A stretch of DNA of 64,000 bases. Origin: Pseudomonas alliivorans. Lineage in GTDB: Bacteria > Pseudomonadota > Gammaproteobacteria > Pseudomonadales > Pseudomonadaceae. Location of the stretch: the NCBI RefSeq assembly GCF_017826695.1, contig NZ_JAFFZW010000004.1, positions 310,001 to 374,000 on the forward strand, given 5' to 3'. Of the stretch, positions 37,728-46,000 are shown in pieces. Position 1 is the stretch's first letter, and each line of letters begins with the position of its first letter. The position numbers and the translations under genes were made by a program. The notes beneath the pieces were generated by a model, which was not told the origin of the DNA, searched no databases, and saw only the letters and a list, made by a program, of their open reading frames with translations.

Positions 37728-39635
37728 TCACAGCCGCGCCTGGCGTATCGCCACACTGCGCGCCTTGGCCATTGCGGCCAGGCGTACCGCAACGTTGGCT
37801 GCGCCATACCCGACGTAGCCGTTCTTGCGCTGCAGAATCTCGAAGAAGAAGCGTCCGTCGAACGCATCGGTGTAGACGTGAAACAGCTCGCCGCCGTCCG
37901 CATCGCGGTCGTACAACACGTTGTAGTACGCCAGCTCACTGAGGAACTCGTCATCGAAATCGAAGCGGGCTGCCAGATCATCGTAATAGTTGAGCGGGAT
38001 ATCCAGCAGCGGCACACCGGCTTCCTTGGCGCGGCTGACTTCGGCGAAGATGTCTTCGCAGGAAAAGGCGATGTGATGCACGCCCGAACCGCGATAGCTC
38101 GACAGTGCATGCGAAATGGCCGTGTTGCGGTTCTCGGAGATATTCAGCGGCAGACGCACGGTACTGCAACGGCTGCGCAGTGCACGACTCTTGACCAGCC
38201 CGTAAGGGTCCGGCAGCACGACTTCGTCGTCGGCTTCGAAATCCAGAATGCTCTTGTAGAACAGCACCCAACTGTCGAGGCTGTCGGCTGGCAGCGCCAT
38301 GGCCATATGATCGATGCGTTGCAGCCCCCCTTTGCCAGACACCTGTGAGTTGATGACAAAGTCGCTGTCGTAGATCGAATCCCCCGGTGCAGCGTTGTCG
38401 ACCAGATAGATCAGGCTGCCATCAGGGGCACGAACCGATGGAATTTCGCGCTCGTTGGGTCCGACCAGCCCGCGATAAGGCTGCCCCTTGAAGGCCCGCG
38501 CACGCTCCAGCGCCTGATGACCGTCATCCACCCGCAACGCGGTCGCGCACAGCGACGGACCGTGGGCCTCGAAAAAGCTGTGGGCGAACGAATAGGGTTC
38601 GGCGTTAAGCACGATCTTGATATCGCCCTGCCCCAACAGGCTGACGGCCTTGGATCGATGCTGGCCCAGTTTTGCGAAGCCCAGTCGTTCCAGCCAGCCC
38701 GACAAGCGTGCACCGTGGCTTTCATCGACGGCAAATTCAAGAAACTCGACGCCGTTGTAGGAACTGGCCGGGGGCGGGCTGAACAGGATGTCCGGAATGG
38801 TTGCCTCGGCTTCGCTGGCCAGCAACTGGCGAGTCTTTTCTTCCAGATACAGCAGCGAGCGCAAACCGTCAGCCGCATTGGCGCGCGTCGGTGCCGCGCG
38901 AAAACCGTCGTTGAACACTTCCAGCGACAGCGGGCCGGTGTAGCCACTGCGCAGGATGGGCGCAAGAAAGCCTGCCAGATCGAACTCACCCTGGCCGGGG
39001 AAGCAGCGGAAATGGCGGCTCCACTCCAGCACGTCCATGGCCAGAATCGGCGCGTCCGCCATCTGCACGAAGAAAATCTTGTCGCCCGGAATCTGCGCAA
39101 TCGCGCTCGGATCACCTTTGAGCGACAAGGTGTGGAAGCTGTCGAGCAGGACACCCAGCGCCGGGTGATCCACCTGACGCACCAGATTCCAGACCTGCTG
39201 CCAGGTGTTCACGTGACGCCCCCAGGCGAGGGCTTCGTAACCAACCCGCAGACCCCGCGCACCGGCATGCTCGGCCAGCAGACTCAGGTCATCGAGCAGG
39301 ATGTTTTCGTCGCCCACCGAGTCGGCGGAGGCGTTACTGCAGACCAGCACCAGATCGGTGCCCAATTCCTGCATCAGGTCGAATTTGCGCTCGGCGCGGT
39401 CAACGTTGCGCTGCAGGCGGTCACGGCGACAGCCTTCGAAGTCGCGGAATGGCTGAAACAGGGTAATGGCGATGCCCAGATCGGCACACATCTGCCGCAC
39501 GTTGCGAGGGCTGCCGTCGTAGTACAAAAGATCGTTTTCGAAAATCTCGACGCCATCAAAGCCGGCTGCGGCGATGGCCTCGAGCTTTTCGGGCAGAGTA
39601 CCGCTCAAGGATACGGTGGCAATTGAACGCTGCAT
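37728..39635 (-). CDS. quiC1: 3-Dehydroshikimate dehydratase, QuiC1-type fusion
   Basis: This 635-residue protein starts at ATG 39635. An N-terminal sugar-isomerase-like TIM barrel (1-285: MQRSIATVSLSGTLPEKLEA, then GYEALAWGRHVNTW and SLEVFNDGFR) forms the dehydratase. A C-terminal half resembling 4-hydroxyphenylpyruvate dioxygenase (about 295-610, with IDHMAMALP, GVHHIAFSCEDIF and FFEILQRKNGY) is the hallmark of Pseudomonas QuiC1. It makes protocatechuate from 3-dehydroshikimate. A PcaR-like site lies about 155 bases upstream. Confidence 0.93.
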   Translation of the reverse strand: MQRSIATVSLSGTLPEKLEAIAAAGFDGVEIFENDLLYYDGSPRNVRQMCADLGIAITLFQPFRDFEGCRRDRLQRNVDRAERKFDLMQELGTDLVLVCSNASADSVGDENILLDDLSLLAEHAGARGLRVGYEALAWGRHVNTWQQVWNLVRQVDHPALGVLLDSFHTLSLKGDPSAIAQIPGDKIFFVQMADAPILAMDVLEWSRHFRCFPGQGEFDLAGFLAPILRSGYTGPLSLEVFNDGFRAAPTRANAADGLRSLLYLEEKTRQLLASEAEATIPDILFSPPPASSYNGVEFLEFAVDESHGARLSGWLERLGFAKLGQHRSKAVSLLGQGDIKIVLNAEPYSFAHSFFEAHGPSLCATALRVDDGHQALERARAFKGQPYRGLVGPNEREIPSVRAPDGSLIYLVDNAAPGDSIYDSDFVINSQVSGKGGLQRIDHMAMALPADSLDSWVLFYKSILDFEADDEVVLPDPYGLVKSRALRSRCSTVRLPLNISENRNTAISHALSSYRGSGVHHIAFSCEDIFAEVSRAKEAGVPLLDIPLNYYDDLAARFDFDDEFLSELAYYNVLYDRDADGGELFHVYTDAFDGRFFFEILQRKNGYVGYGAANVAVRLAAMAKARSVAIRQARL

Positions 39636-40229
39636 GCTTCTAGCTCCTGAATGAACACGACCCTGGCGAATCGTGACTGGACAGCACCGCATTCCTGGCC
39701 TTTCCCGGCCTTATTCAGAGGTGCGAGTAAAGTATTTGCCTGTCAAAATACTACAGCAACACAAAGTGTACGAACTGGTTAGTTTTACGTTCGATTATCG
39801 AACAGAAGCCGAGTTACTTGATTGACGCTGCATGAAGCAATGCTCACCATCAGCCTCACCTTGCAGCGCCGCAGAACGTTGCGAACTCCCGTTACCCGTA
39901 GCAAACCATAACAATTCAAACAACAGGAACATTGCTCATGTGCACCTTCCACGCCCCGCTTGTCAGTTCCATTCGCCGTCCACGGTTGCAGGATCGAAGA
40001 ACACTTCCGGTCACGAATTCGATCCGGCACCTCGTTTCCTGAAACAATCCAGCGCACTCGTCAGCAACAGCCTGTAAATTGTCGGCCCTGAAAACATATC
40101 GTAAAGCCATGCACCATCGGCTTTCGAACCTCAGCGGCTTCACTGCACACGCATAACGCCTGAATCGAGTGGACTTCTCAGTCCGACTGTCGCCAGCAGC
40201 GCAGTCTTGGAACGGATGGTTAGAACATC
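39636..40229. promoter_or_regulatory. Divergent regulatory region quiC1 / MFS transporter
   Basis: 594 bases without a believable gene. It contains the PcaR-like palindrome at 39789-39803 and AT-rich stretches. The long spacing suggests promoters for both directions. Short frames here lack ribosome sites and family features. Confidence 0.5.
39789..39803. promoter_or_regulatory. PcaR-like operator before quiC1
   Basis: GTTCGATTATCGAAC is a 15-base palindrome. The PcaR site reported for P. putida is GTTCGATAATCGCAC (from memory), so 13 of 15 bases agree. PcaR is the IclR-type regulator of protocatechuate genes. Its gene is not in this window. Confidence 0.62.
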
Positions 40230-41558
40230 ATGCTCAATACCCAGACCAACCCTGTCGCCCAGGCTGCCCATGCGGGCATGGGCGAAAAGATTCGCGGCGC
40301 ACTCGCCGTAGGCAAGACTCGCTGGGGCATGCTCGCTCTGGTGTTCTTCGCCACCACGCTGAATTACATCGACCGCGCCGCTCTCGGGGTCATGCAGCCG
40401 ATTCTTGCCAAGGAAATGAGCTGGACGGCGATGGACTACGCCAACATCAACTTCTGGTTTCAGGTCGGTTACGCCGTGGGCTTCGTGCTTCAGGGCCGGT
40501 TCATCGACCGGGTCGGCGTCAAACGAGCCTTCTTCCTGGCCGTGCTGCTGTGGAGCCTGGCAACCGGTGCCCACGGTCTGGCCACTTCGGCGGTCGGCTT
40601 CATGGTCTGTCGCTTCATCCTGGGCCTGACCGAGGCTGCCAACTACCCGGCGTGCGTCAAGACCACACGCCTGTGGTTCCCGGCTGGCGAACGTGCGGTG
40701 GCCACCGGCATCTTCAACGCCGGAACCAACGTCGGCGCCATGCTGACTCCGGCCCTGCTGCCGCTGATTCTCACCGTGTGGGGCTGGCAGGCGGCGTTCG
40801 TGGCGATGGGTTCGCTTGGCCTGATCTGGGTCATCATGTGGCGCCTGAAATACTACAACCCTGAAGAACACCCCACCGTCAGCAAGAGCGAACTGGACTA
40901 CATCAACCAGGAAGTCGAACCCGAGCCGGTCAAAATGCCGTTCTCGGCCATTCTGAAAATGCGCGGCACCTGGGCCTTCGCCCTGGCCTATGCGATCACG
41001 GCGCCGGTATTCTGGTTCTATCTTTACTGGCTGCCGCCGTTCCTCAATCAGCAGTACAACCTTGGTATCAGCGTCACCCAGATGGGTATCCCGTTGATCC
41101 TGATTTGGCTGACCGCAGACTTCGGCAGCATTGGCGGCGGCATCCTGTCCTCGTGGCTGATCGGGCGAGGTGTACGGGCCACCACCGCGCGTCTGGTCTC
41201 AATGCTGATCTTCGCCATCACCATCTGCAGCGTGGTCTTCGCCGCCAACGCCAGCGGTCTGTGGATAGCGGTTCTGGCCATCTCGCTGGCCGTCGGTGCG
41301 CATCAGGCCTGGACCGCCAACATCTGGAGCCTGGTGATGGACTACACCCCCAAGCACATGATGAGCACGGTCTTCGGCTTCGGCGGCATGTGTGCGGCAA
41401 TCGGCGGCATGTTCATGACCCAAATCGTCGGGGCAGTGCTGACCGCCACCAATAACAACTACAACGTGCTGTTCACCATGATCCCGGCGATGTACTTCAT
41501 TGCGCTGATCTGGATGTACTTCATGGCTCCGCGCAAGGTGCCTGACCTCAACCAATGA
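40230..41558 (+). CDS. MFS transporter, anion:cation symporter family
   Basis: This 442-residue protein has 12 membrane segments. The start ALVFFATTLNYIDRAALGVM and RTLNYIDR-type motif are typical of the ACS (sugar-acid and aromatic-acid) family. VGYAVGFVLQGRFIDRVGVK holds motif A. In this cluster it likely imports quinate, shikimate or a related acid. Close ACS paralogues carry hexuronate or glucarate, so the substrate is uncertain. Confidence 0.9.
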   Translation: MLNTQTNPVAQAAHAGMGEKIRGALAVGKTRWGMLALVFFATTLNYIDRAALGVMQPILAKEMSWTAMDYANINFWFQVGYAVGFVLQGRFIDRVGVKRAFFLAVLLWSLATGAHGLATSAVGFMVCRFILGLTEAANYPACVKTTRLWFPAGERAVATGIFNAGTNVGAMLTPALLPLILTVWGWQAAFVAMGSLGLIWVIMWRLKYYNPEEHPTVSKSELDYINQEVEPEPVKMPFSAILKMRGTWAFALAYAITAPVFWFYLYWLPPFLNQQYNLGISVTQMGIPLILIWLTADFGSIGGGILSSWLIGRGVRATTARLVSMLIFAITICSVVFAANASGLWIAVLAISLAVGAHQAWTANIWSLVMDYTPKHMMSTVFGFGGMCAAIGGMFMTQIVGAVLTATNNNYNVLFTMIPAMYFIALIWMYFMAPRKVPDLNQ

Positions 41559-41576
41559 CGGCGCGGTACACATGAG

Positions 41577-41611
41577 AAAGGCCCGTTCACATGAGTGAAC
41601 GGGCCTTTTTT
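41577..41611 (+). terminator. Rho-independent terminator after the MFS gene
   Basis: AAGGCCCGTTCAC pairs with GTGAACGGGCCTT in a long perfect stem, followed by T6. It ends the transporter transcript. Confidence 0.92.
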
Positions 41612-41669
41612 ATCGCGCTGTATTCGTCATCAGGCAACCCTGAATGTCCTGACTCAATGGAACCTGACG

Positions 41670-41752
41670 TGGGAAGAGGCTTGCCCGCAATGAGGTTGGC
41701 GCGGTCTTTTCAGCAGAATCGCGTCATCATTCATCGCTGGCAAGCCGCCTCC
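41670..41752. repeat. Inverted pair of REP elements (BIME-like)
   Basis: GTGGGAAGAGGCTTGCCCGC (from 41670) and, inverted, GGAGGCGGCTTGCCAGCGAT (41752 back to 41733) share the GGCTTGCC core of Pseudomonas REP sequences. They lie between convergent transporter and permease genes, the usual place for such repeats. Confidence 0.8.
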
Positions 41753-41785
41753 GAGCGTCCAGTGACTGTTGCAGGACCGCGACAA

Positions 41786-42673
41786 CTACCCGCCTTGACG
41801 CCGCTGCTGCCACGCAGCCGCCAGTCCGCTCAGGCAGATGATCGCGATACCGGCCTGCGCCGTCGGCGATGGCATGTGATCGAACACGATGAATCCCAGT
41901 AGACCGGCAAACACGATCTGGCAGTAACTGAAGGGCGCCAGCATCGCGGGTGCGGCGAAGCGGAAGGCCTGGGTCAGCAGCAGGTGCGCGGCCATGCCGC
42001 AGGCACCCAGTGCCAGCAGGAACGGCAGGTGTTTGAGCTCGGGCACGGCCCAGAAAAATGGCACCAATGCGCTCATCAACAGTGTGTTGAACAACCCGGC
42101 AAAGAAGTTGCTGGTGGTCGGGCTGTCGAACGGGCTGACCAGCCGCGTCAGCAATTGATACAGCGCAAAGCAGAACGCCGAAGACAGCGGCAGCAGGATC
42201 GCAGGCGTGAACAATTCACCGCCCGGATGAATGATGATCATCACCCCCATGAAGCCGACGATCACGGCAATCCATTGTCCGCGCGTCACCCGCTCATGCA
42301 ACAGCGGCACCGACAGCGCAGTGACCAGCAACGGCGCGAGGAAGTTGACCGCCGTGGCCTCGGCCTGCGGAATGAACATCAGGCTGCTGGTGAACAATAG
42401 ACTGGTGCCCAGCAAGGCCAGCGCACGCAACGCCTGCAAACCGGGTCGTTTGGTGCGCAGCACACGCAGACCGGACGACGGCATGAAGATGCAGGCCATC
42501 AGCAGCGTGTGTACCAGATAGCGCGCCCACACCACCAGAATGATCGGATAGAAGCCGGAAAGGTACTTGGAAAGCGTGTCGTGACTGGCAAACAGAAAGG
42601 TAGCCAGCAGGATGAAACCGATCCCCTTGAGGGGTTTGTTGACGCCGGAGAGTGGCGTACTCGCAGTGCTCAT
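41786..42673 (-). CDS. EamA/DMT-family permease
   Basis: This 295-residue protein has ten membrane segments and the two EamA repeats (GIGFILLATFLFASHDTLSK and LPLSSAFCFALYQLLTRLVS). It probably exports a metabolite. It is divergent from the porin gene with a 222-base gap that carries a PcaR-like site. Substrate unknown. Confidence 0.93.
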   Translation of the reverse strand: MSTASTPLSGVNKPLKGIGFILLATFLFASHDTLSKYLSGFYPIILVVWARYLVHTLLMACIFMPSSGLRVLRTKRPGLQALRALALLGTSLLFTSSLMFIPQAEATAVNFLAPLLVTALSVPLLHERVTRGQWIAVIVGFMGVMIIIHPGGELFTPAILLPLSSAFCFALYQLLTRLVSPFDSPTTSNFFAGLFNTLLMSALVPFFWAVPELKHLPFLLALGACGMAAHLLLTQAFRFAAPAMLAPFSYCQIVFAGLLGFIVFDHMPSPTAQAGIAIICLSGLAAAWQQRRQGG

Positions 42674-42789
42674 TGGGCTTCCTTACTCAATATTGTCGAA
42701 GCTTGACGCGCGTGAAAGGTGCACGGTAGCGAGCATCGCAGCCCGTATTCATATCGTCCCGCATAAAATGTTCGAACCGGTTCATTAAC

Positions 42790-42804
42790 GTTCGGTAATC
42801 GCCC
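42790..42804. promoter_or_regulatory. PcaR-like operator before the OprD porin
   Basis: GTTCGGTAATCGCCC agrees with the remembered P. putida PcaR site GTTCGATAATCGCAC at 13 of 15 bases. It lies about 92 bases before the porin start and 117 before the EamA start. A perfect GAACCGGTTC palindrome (42774-42783) lies beside it. Confidence 0.62.
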
Positions 42805-42895
42805 AAAACAACGGTTTCACAATTGCGGACCTGACTCCGGCCTTTCACTATCAGGACCAGCTTCACCGACTGAATAATTACAAAAAAGGTCTTCC

Positions 42896-44152
42896 ATGCG
42901 CTCAACTCTCCCCTGCAAAGTCGTTTGCGGCCTCTCTGCGGCCATCGCCACCAGTCTGATACCCGTCGCCACTCAGGCCGGCGGTTTCGTTGAGGATGCC
43001 AAGGTGAATCTGAACCTACGCAACTTCTACATCAACCGCAACTTCGTCGACCCGGCCAACGCTCAGAACTACGCCGAAGAGTGGACCCAGAACTTCATAC
43101 TTGATGCCCGCTCGGGTTTTACCCAGGGCACTGTGGGGTTCGGCGTCGACGTGCTGGGCCTTTACTCGCTCAAACTGGACGGCGGCAAAGGCACCGGCGG
43201 CACACAACTGCTGCCGATTCACAGCGATGGACGCCCCGCCGACGATTTCGGCCGTCTGGCCGTGGCAGGCAAGGCGCGCTTTTCCAAGACAGAATTGAAA
43301 GTCGGCGAATGGATGCCCGTACTGCCGATTCTGCGCTCCGATGATGGCCGATCTCTGCCGCAGACTTTCCAGGGCGGTCAGATCACTTCCAAGGAAATCG
43401 ACGGCCTGACGCTGTATGGCGGCCAGTTCCGTGGCAACAGCCCGCGCAATGACGCCAGCATGGAGGACATGTCCATGAACGGCCGCGCGGCCTTCACTTC
43501 GGACCGTTTCAACTTTGGTGGCGGTGAATACGTCTTCAACGAAAAACGCACGCAGGTCGGCCTGTGGTACGCAGAACTGGAAGACATCTACCACCAGCAA
43601 TACCTCAATCTGCTGCACAGCCAGCCGCTGGGCAGGTGGACGCTGGGGGCGAACCTTGGCTACTTCCAGGGGAAGGACGACGGTCAATCGCTGGCAGGAG
43701 ATCTGGACAACAAGACCTGGTCTGCCCTGCTCTCTGCACGCCACGGCAGCAATACGTTCTATGTCGGCTTGCAGAAGGTCAGCGGCGACAGCGCATGGAT
43801 GCGGGTCAACGGCACCAGCGGCGGCACGCTGGCCAACGACAGCTACAACTCGAGCTTCGACAACGCCCGGGAAAAATCCTGGCAGCTGCGCCATGACTAC
43901 GATTTCGCAGGCCTGGGCGTGCCCGGTCTGACCCTGATGAATCGCTATATCAGCGGCGAGAACGTGCACACCGGCGCAATCACCGACGGCGAGGAATGGG
44001 CACGGGAAACCGAACTGGCCTACGTTTTCCAGAGTGGCGCATTCAAAAGTCTGTCACTCAAATGGCGCAACTCGACCATGCGGCGCGACTACAGCACCAA
44101 CCAGTTCGACGAAAACCGCGTGATCGTCAGCTATCCACTCTCGCTGCTCTGA
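42896..44152 (+). CDS. OprD-family outer-membrane porin
   Basis: This 418-residue protein has a signal peptide (to about residue 29, THE motif ATQAGGFVEDAKV) and beta-barrel features. OprD family marks include the start FVEDAKVNLNLRNFYINRNF, the loop GGQITSKEIDGLTLYGGQFR and the end GALLIGEN-like strand. OprD porins pass basic amino acids or aromatic acids (BenF, VanP, OpdK types). The pca context favours an aromatic acid such as protocatechuate or 4-hydroxybenzoate. Confidence 0.93.
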   Translation: MRSTLPCKVVCGLSAAIATSLIPVATQAGGFVEDAKVNLNLRNFYINRNFVDPANAQNYAEEWTQNFILDARSGFTQGTVGFGVDVLGLYSLKLDGGKGTGGTQLLPIHSDGRPADDFGRLAVAGKARFSKTELKVGEWMPVLPILRSDDGRSLPQTFQGGQITSKEIDGLTLYGGQFRGNSPRNDASMEDMSMNGRAAFTSDRFNFGGGEYVFNEKRTQVGLWYAELEDIYHQQYLNLLHSQPLGRWTLGANLGYFQGKDDGQSLAGDLDNKTWSALLSARHGSNTFYVGLQKVSGDSAWMRVNGTSGGTLANDSYNSSFDNAREKSWQLRHDYDFAGLGVPGLTLMNRYISGENVHTGAITDGEEWARETELAYVFQSGAFKSLSLKWRNSTMRRDYSTNQFDENRVIVSYPLSLL

Positions 44153-44169
44153 CAGCGCTGACACTACGG

Positions 44170-44206
44170 AAAACGCCGCCGCAGCTCAACACTGCGGCGG
44201 CGTTTT
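44170..44206. terminator. Bidirectional terminator between porin and pcaC
   Basis: AAAACGCCGCCGCAG pairs with CTGCGGCGGCGTTTT (15 bp) over a 7-base loop. The A-run and T-run let it act on both converging genes. Confidence 0.92.
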
Positions 44207-44218
44207 CACTTCATGGGG

Positions 44219-44617
44219 TCAATCCTCTTTCAGCGACTCCACACCCATTTCATCCCACACTTCTTCGGCCAGATGGAAGGTCGCGTTGGCCGCTGGAATG
44301 CCGCAGTAGATCGCGCTCTGCATCAGTACTTCCTTGATCTCTTCGCGGGTCACGCCATTGTTTTTGGCGGCCTTGAGGTGCAGGCGCAGCTCGCCTTCGC
44401 GGTTCATGCCGATCAGCATGGCGATGGTGATCAGGCTTCGGGTATGACGCGGCAGACCCGGACGCGTCCAGATGTCACCCCAGGCATGCCGGGTGATCAT
44501 TTCCTGGAATTCCTCGTTGAACGGGGTCAACTTCTTCAGGCTGTTATCGACATGCGTATCGCCGAGTACCGCGCGGCGCACCTGCATGCCGGCCTGATAA
44601 CGTTCGTCTTCGGTCAT
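44219..44617 (-). CDS. pcaC: 4-Carboxymuconolactone decarboxylase
   Basis: This 132-residue protein starts at ATG 44617 and belongs to the AhpD-like CMD family. It has MTEDERYQAGMQVRRAVLGD, the core RHAWGDIWTRPGLPRHTRSL and the AIYCGIPAANATFHLAEEV tail. It converts 4-carboxymuconolactone to 3-oxoadipate enol-lactone. It overlaps the pcaB stop by 4 bases, with no pcaD in between. Confidence 0.96.
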   Translation of the reverse strand: MTEDERYQAGMQVRRAVLGDTHVDNSLKKLTPFNEEFQEMITRHAWGDIWTRPGLPRHTRSLITIAMLIGMNREGELRLHLKAAKNNGVTREEIKEVLMQSAIYCGIPAANATFHLAEEVWDEMGVESLKED

Positions 44618-45975
44618 TGCGTGATCCTTGTGTGTTCGGCCACGGCGCGTTCGACCCAACGTCGGGCCTGGCCAAGGTAATGGGCCGGATCGAGCAGGCG
44701 ATCCAGCTCGTCGGAAGAAAGTTGTGCAGTCACCTGAGAATTTCCCCCCAGTACCTGACGCAGGTGCACGCCCTGCTCCACCGCCTGACGACAGCTCTGC
44801 TCGATCAGGTGGTGCGCGGCATCCCGGCCGATACGTTGCGCCAGAGCGATGCTGACCGCTTCGGCCAGCACCAGGCCTTGAGTGGATTCCAGATTGACGC
44901 GCATGCGTTCGGCATCGACCTGCAAGCCCGGCACCACCTGCAACGCCTGCTGCAACGAACCGGACACCAGGCAGCACAGTTCAGGCATGGTTTCCCACTC
45001 CGCATGCCAAAGCCCCAGACTACGCTCGTGCTCCTGAGGCATGGCCGAAAGCATGGTCGCGACCAGGCCCGGCGCACGTGTAGCCGCGCCGATCATGACC
45101 GCGGCACCCACCGGGTTGCGCTTGTGCGGCATGGTCGATGAGCCGCCTTTGCCCGGCGCAGACGGCTCGAAGACTTCGCCCACCTCGGTCTGCATCAGCA
45201 GGCTGACATCGCGGCCCAGCTTGCCGAGGCTGCCCGCGATCAGACCCAGCAGCGAAGCGAACTCTACCAGTCGATCCCGCTGCGTGTGCCAGGGCTGCTC
45301 CGGCAAGTGCAATTGCAGTTCTGCAGCCAGCGCTTCGGCCACCTCGAACGCCTGATGACCCAGCGCCGCCAGACTGCCGGAAGCGCCGCCGAACTGCAGA
45401 CACAGCACGCGAGGCTTGATTTCGGCCAGGCGCTGGCGATGACGCGTAATCGCCCCCAGCCAGCCTGCGATCTTCATACCCAGCGTGACGGGCGTGGCCT
45501 GTTGCAGCCAGGTGCGGCCGGCCAGCGGCGTCGCCGCGTGAACCTGCGCCTGTTGCGCCAAGGCGTCGCCCAATTGCCCAAGGCCGCGTTCCAGCACATC
45601 GATGGCGTCACGAACCTGCAGAATCAGGCCGCTGTCCATCACGTCCTGACTGGTGGCCCCCATGTGTACGTAGCGTTCGGCCTCGGGGCTTTGTGCAGCA
45701 ATGCGCTTGCCCAGCGCCTTGACCAGTGGAATTGCCGAGTTGCCTGCGTTGCCGATGGCCGTGGCCAGCTCATCGAAATCGAACAGCTCGGCGCGGCAGC
45801 TTTGCGTGATGTCGGTCACCACGCCTTGCGGAATCAGACCAACCCGAGCCTCGGCCCGCGCCAGCGCAGCCTCGAAATCGAGCATGCCCTGCACCCGCCC
45901 CTCATCCGAAAAAATCCGGCGCATGTCAGGCTGTGTGAAGTACGCGTCGAAAAGTTGATTGCCCGGTCGGTTCAC
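44614..45975 (-). CDS. pcaB: 3-Carboxy-cis,cis-muconate cycloisomerase
   Basis: This 453-residue fumarase-superfamily protein has the signature GKGGSSTMPHKRNPVGAAVM and the helical bundle with AERYVHMGATSQDVMDSGLI. It cyclises carboxymuconate to 4-carboxymuconolactone. It follows pcaK by 25 bases and is translationally coupled to pcaC. Confidence 0.97.
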   Translation of the reverse strand: MNRPGNQLFDAYFTQPDMRRIFSDEGRVQGMLDFEAALARAEARVGLIPQGVVTDITQSCRAELFDFDELATAIGNAGNSAIPLVKALGKRIAAQSPEAERYVHMGATSQDVMDSGLILQVRDAIDVLERGLGQLGDALAQQAQVHAATPLAGRTWLQQATPVTLGMKIAGWLGAITRHRQRLAEIKPRVLCLQFGGASGSLAALGHQAFEVAEALAAELQLHLPEQPWHTQRDRLVEFASLLGLIAGSLGKLGRDVSLLMQTEVGEVFEPSAPGKGGSSTMPHKRNPVGAAVMIGAATRAPGLVATMLSAMPQEHERSLGLWHAEWETMPELCCLVSGSLQQALQVVPGLQVDAERMRVNLESTQGLVLAEAVSIALAQRIGRDAAHHLIEQSCRQAVEQGVHLRQVLGGNSQVTAQLSSDELDRLLDPAHYLGQARRWVERAVAEHTRITQ

Positions 45976-46000
45976 GTCAGCGCTCCAGAGTAAAAAGGTT

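Noticed and set aside
40140..40871. 243-codon leftward frame over the MFS gene start
   Set aside because: Antisense to the well-supported transporter, with histidine and glutamine-rich composition typical of shadows.
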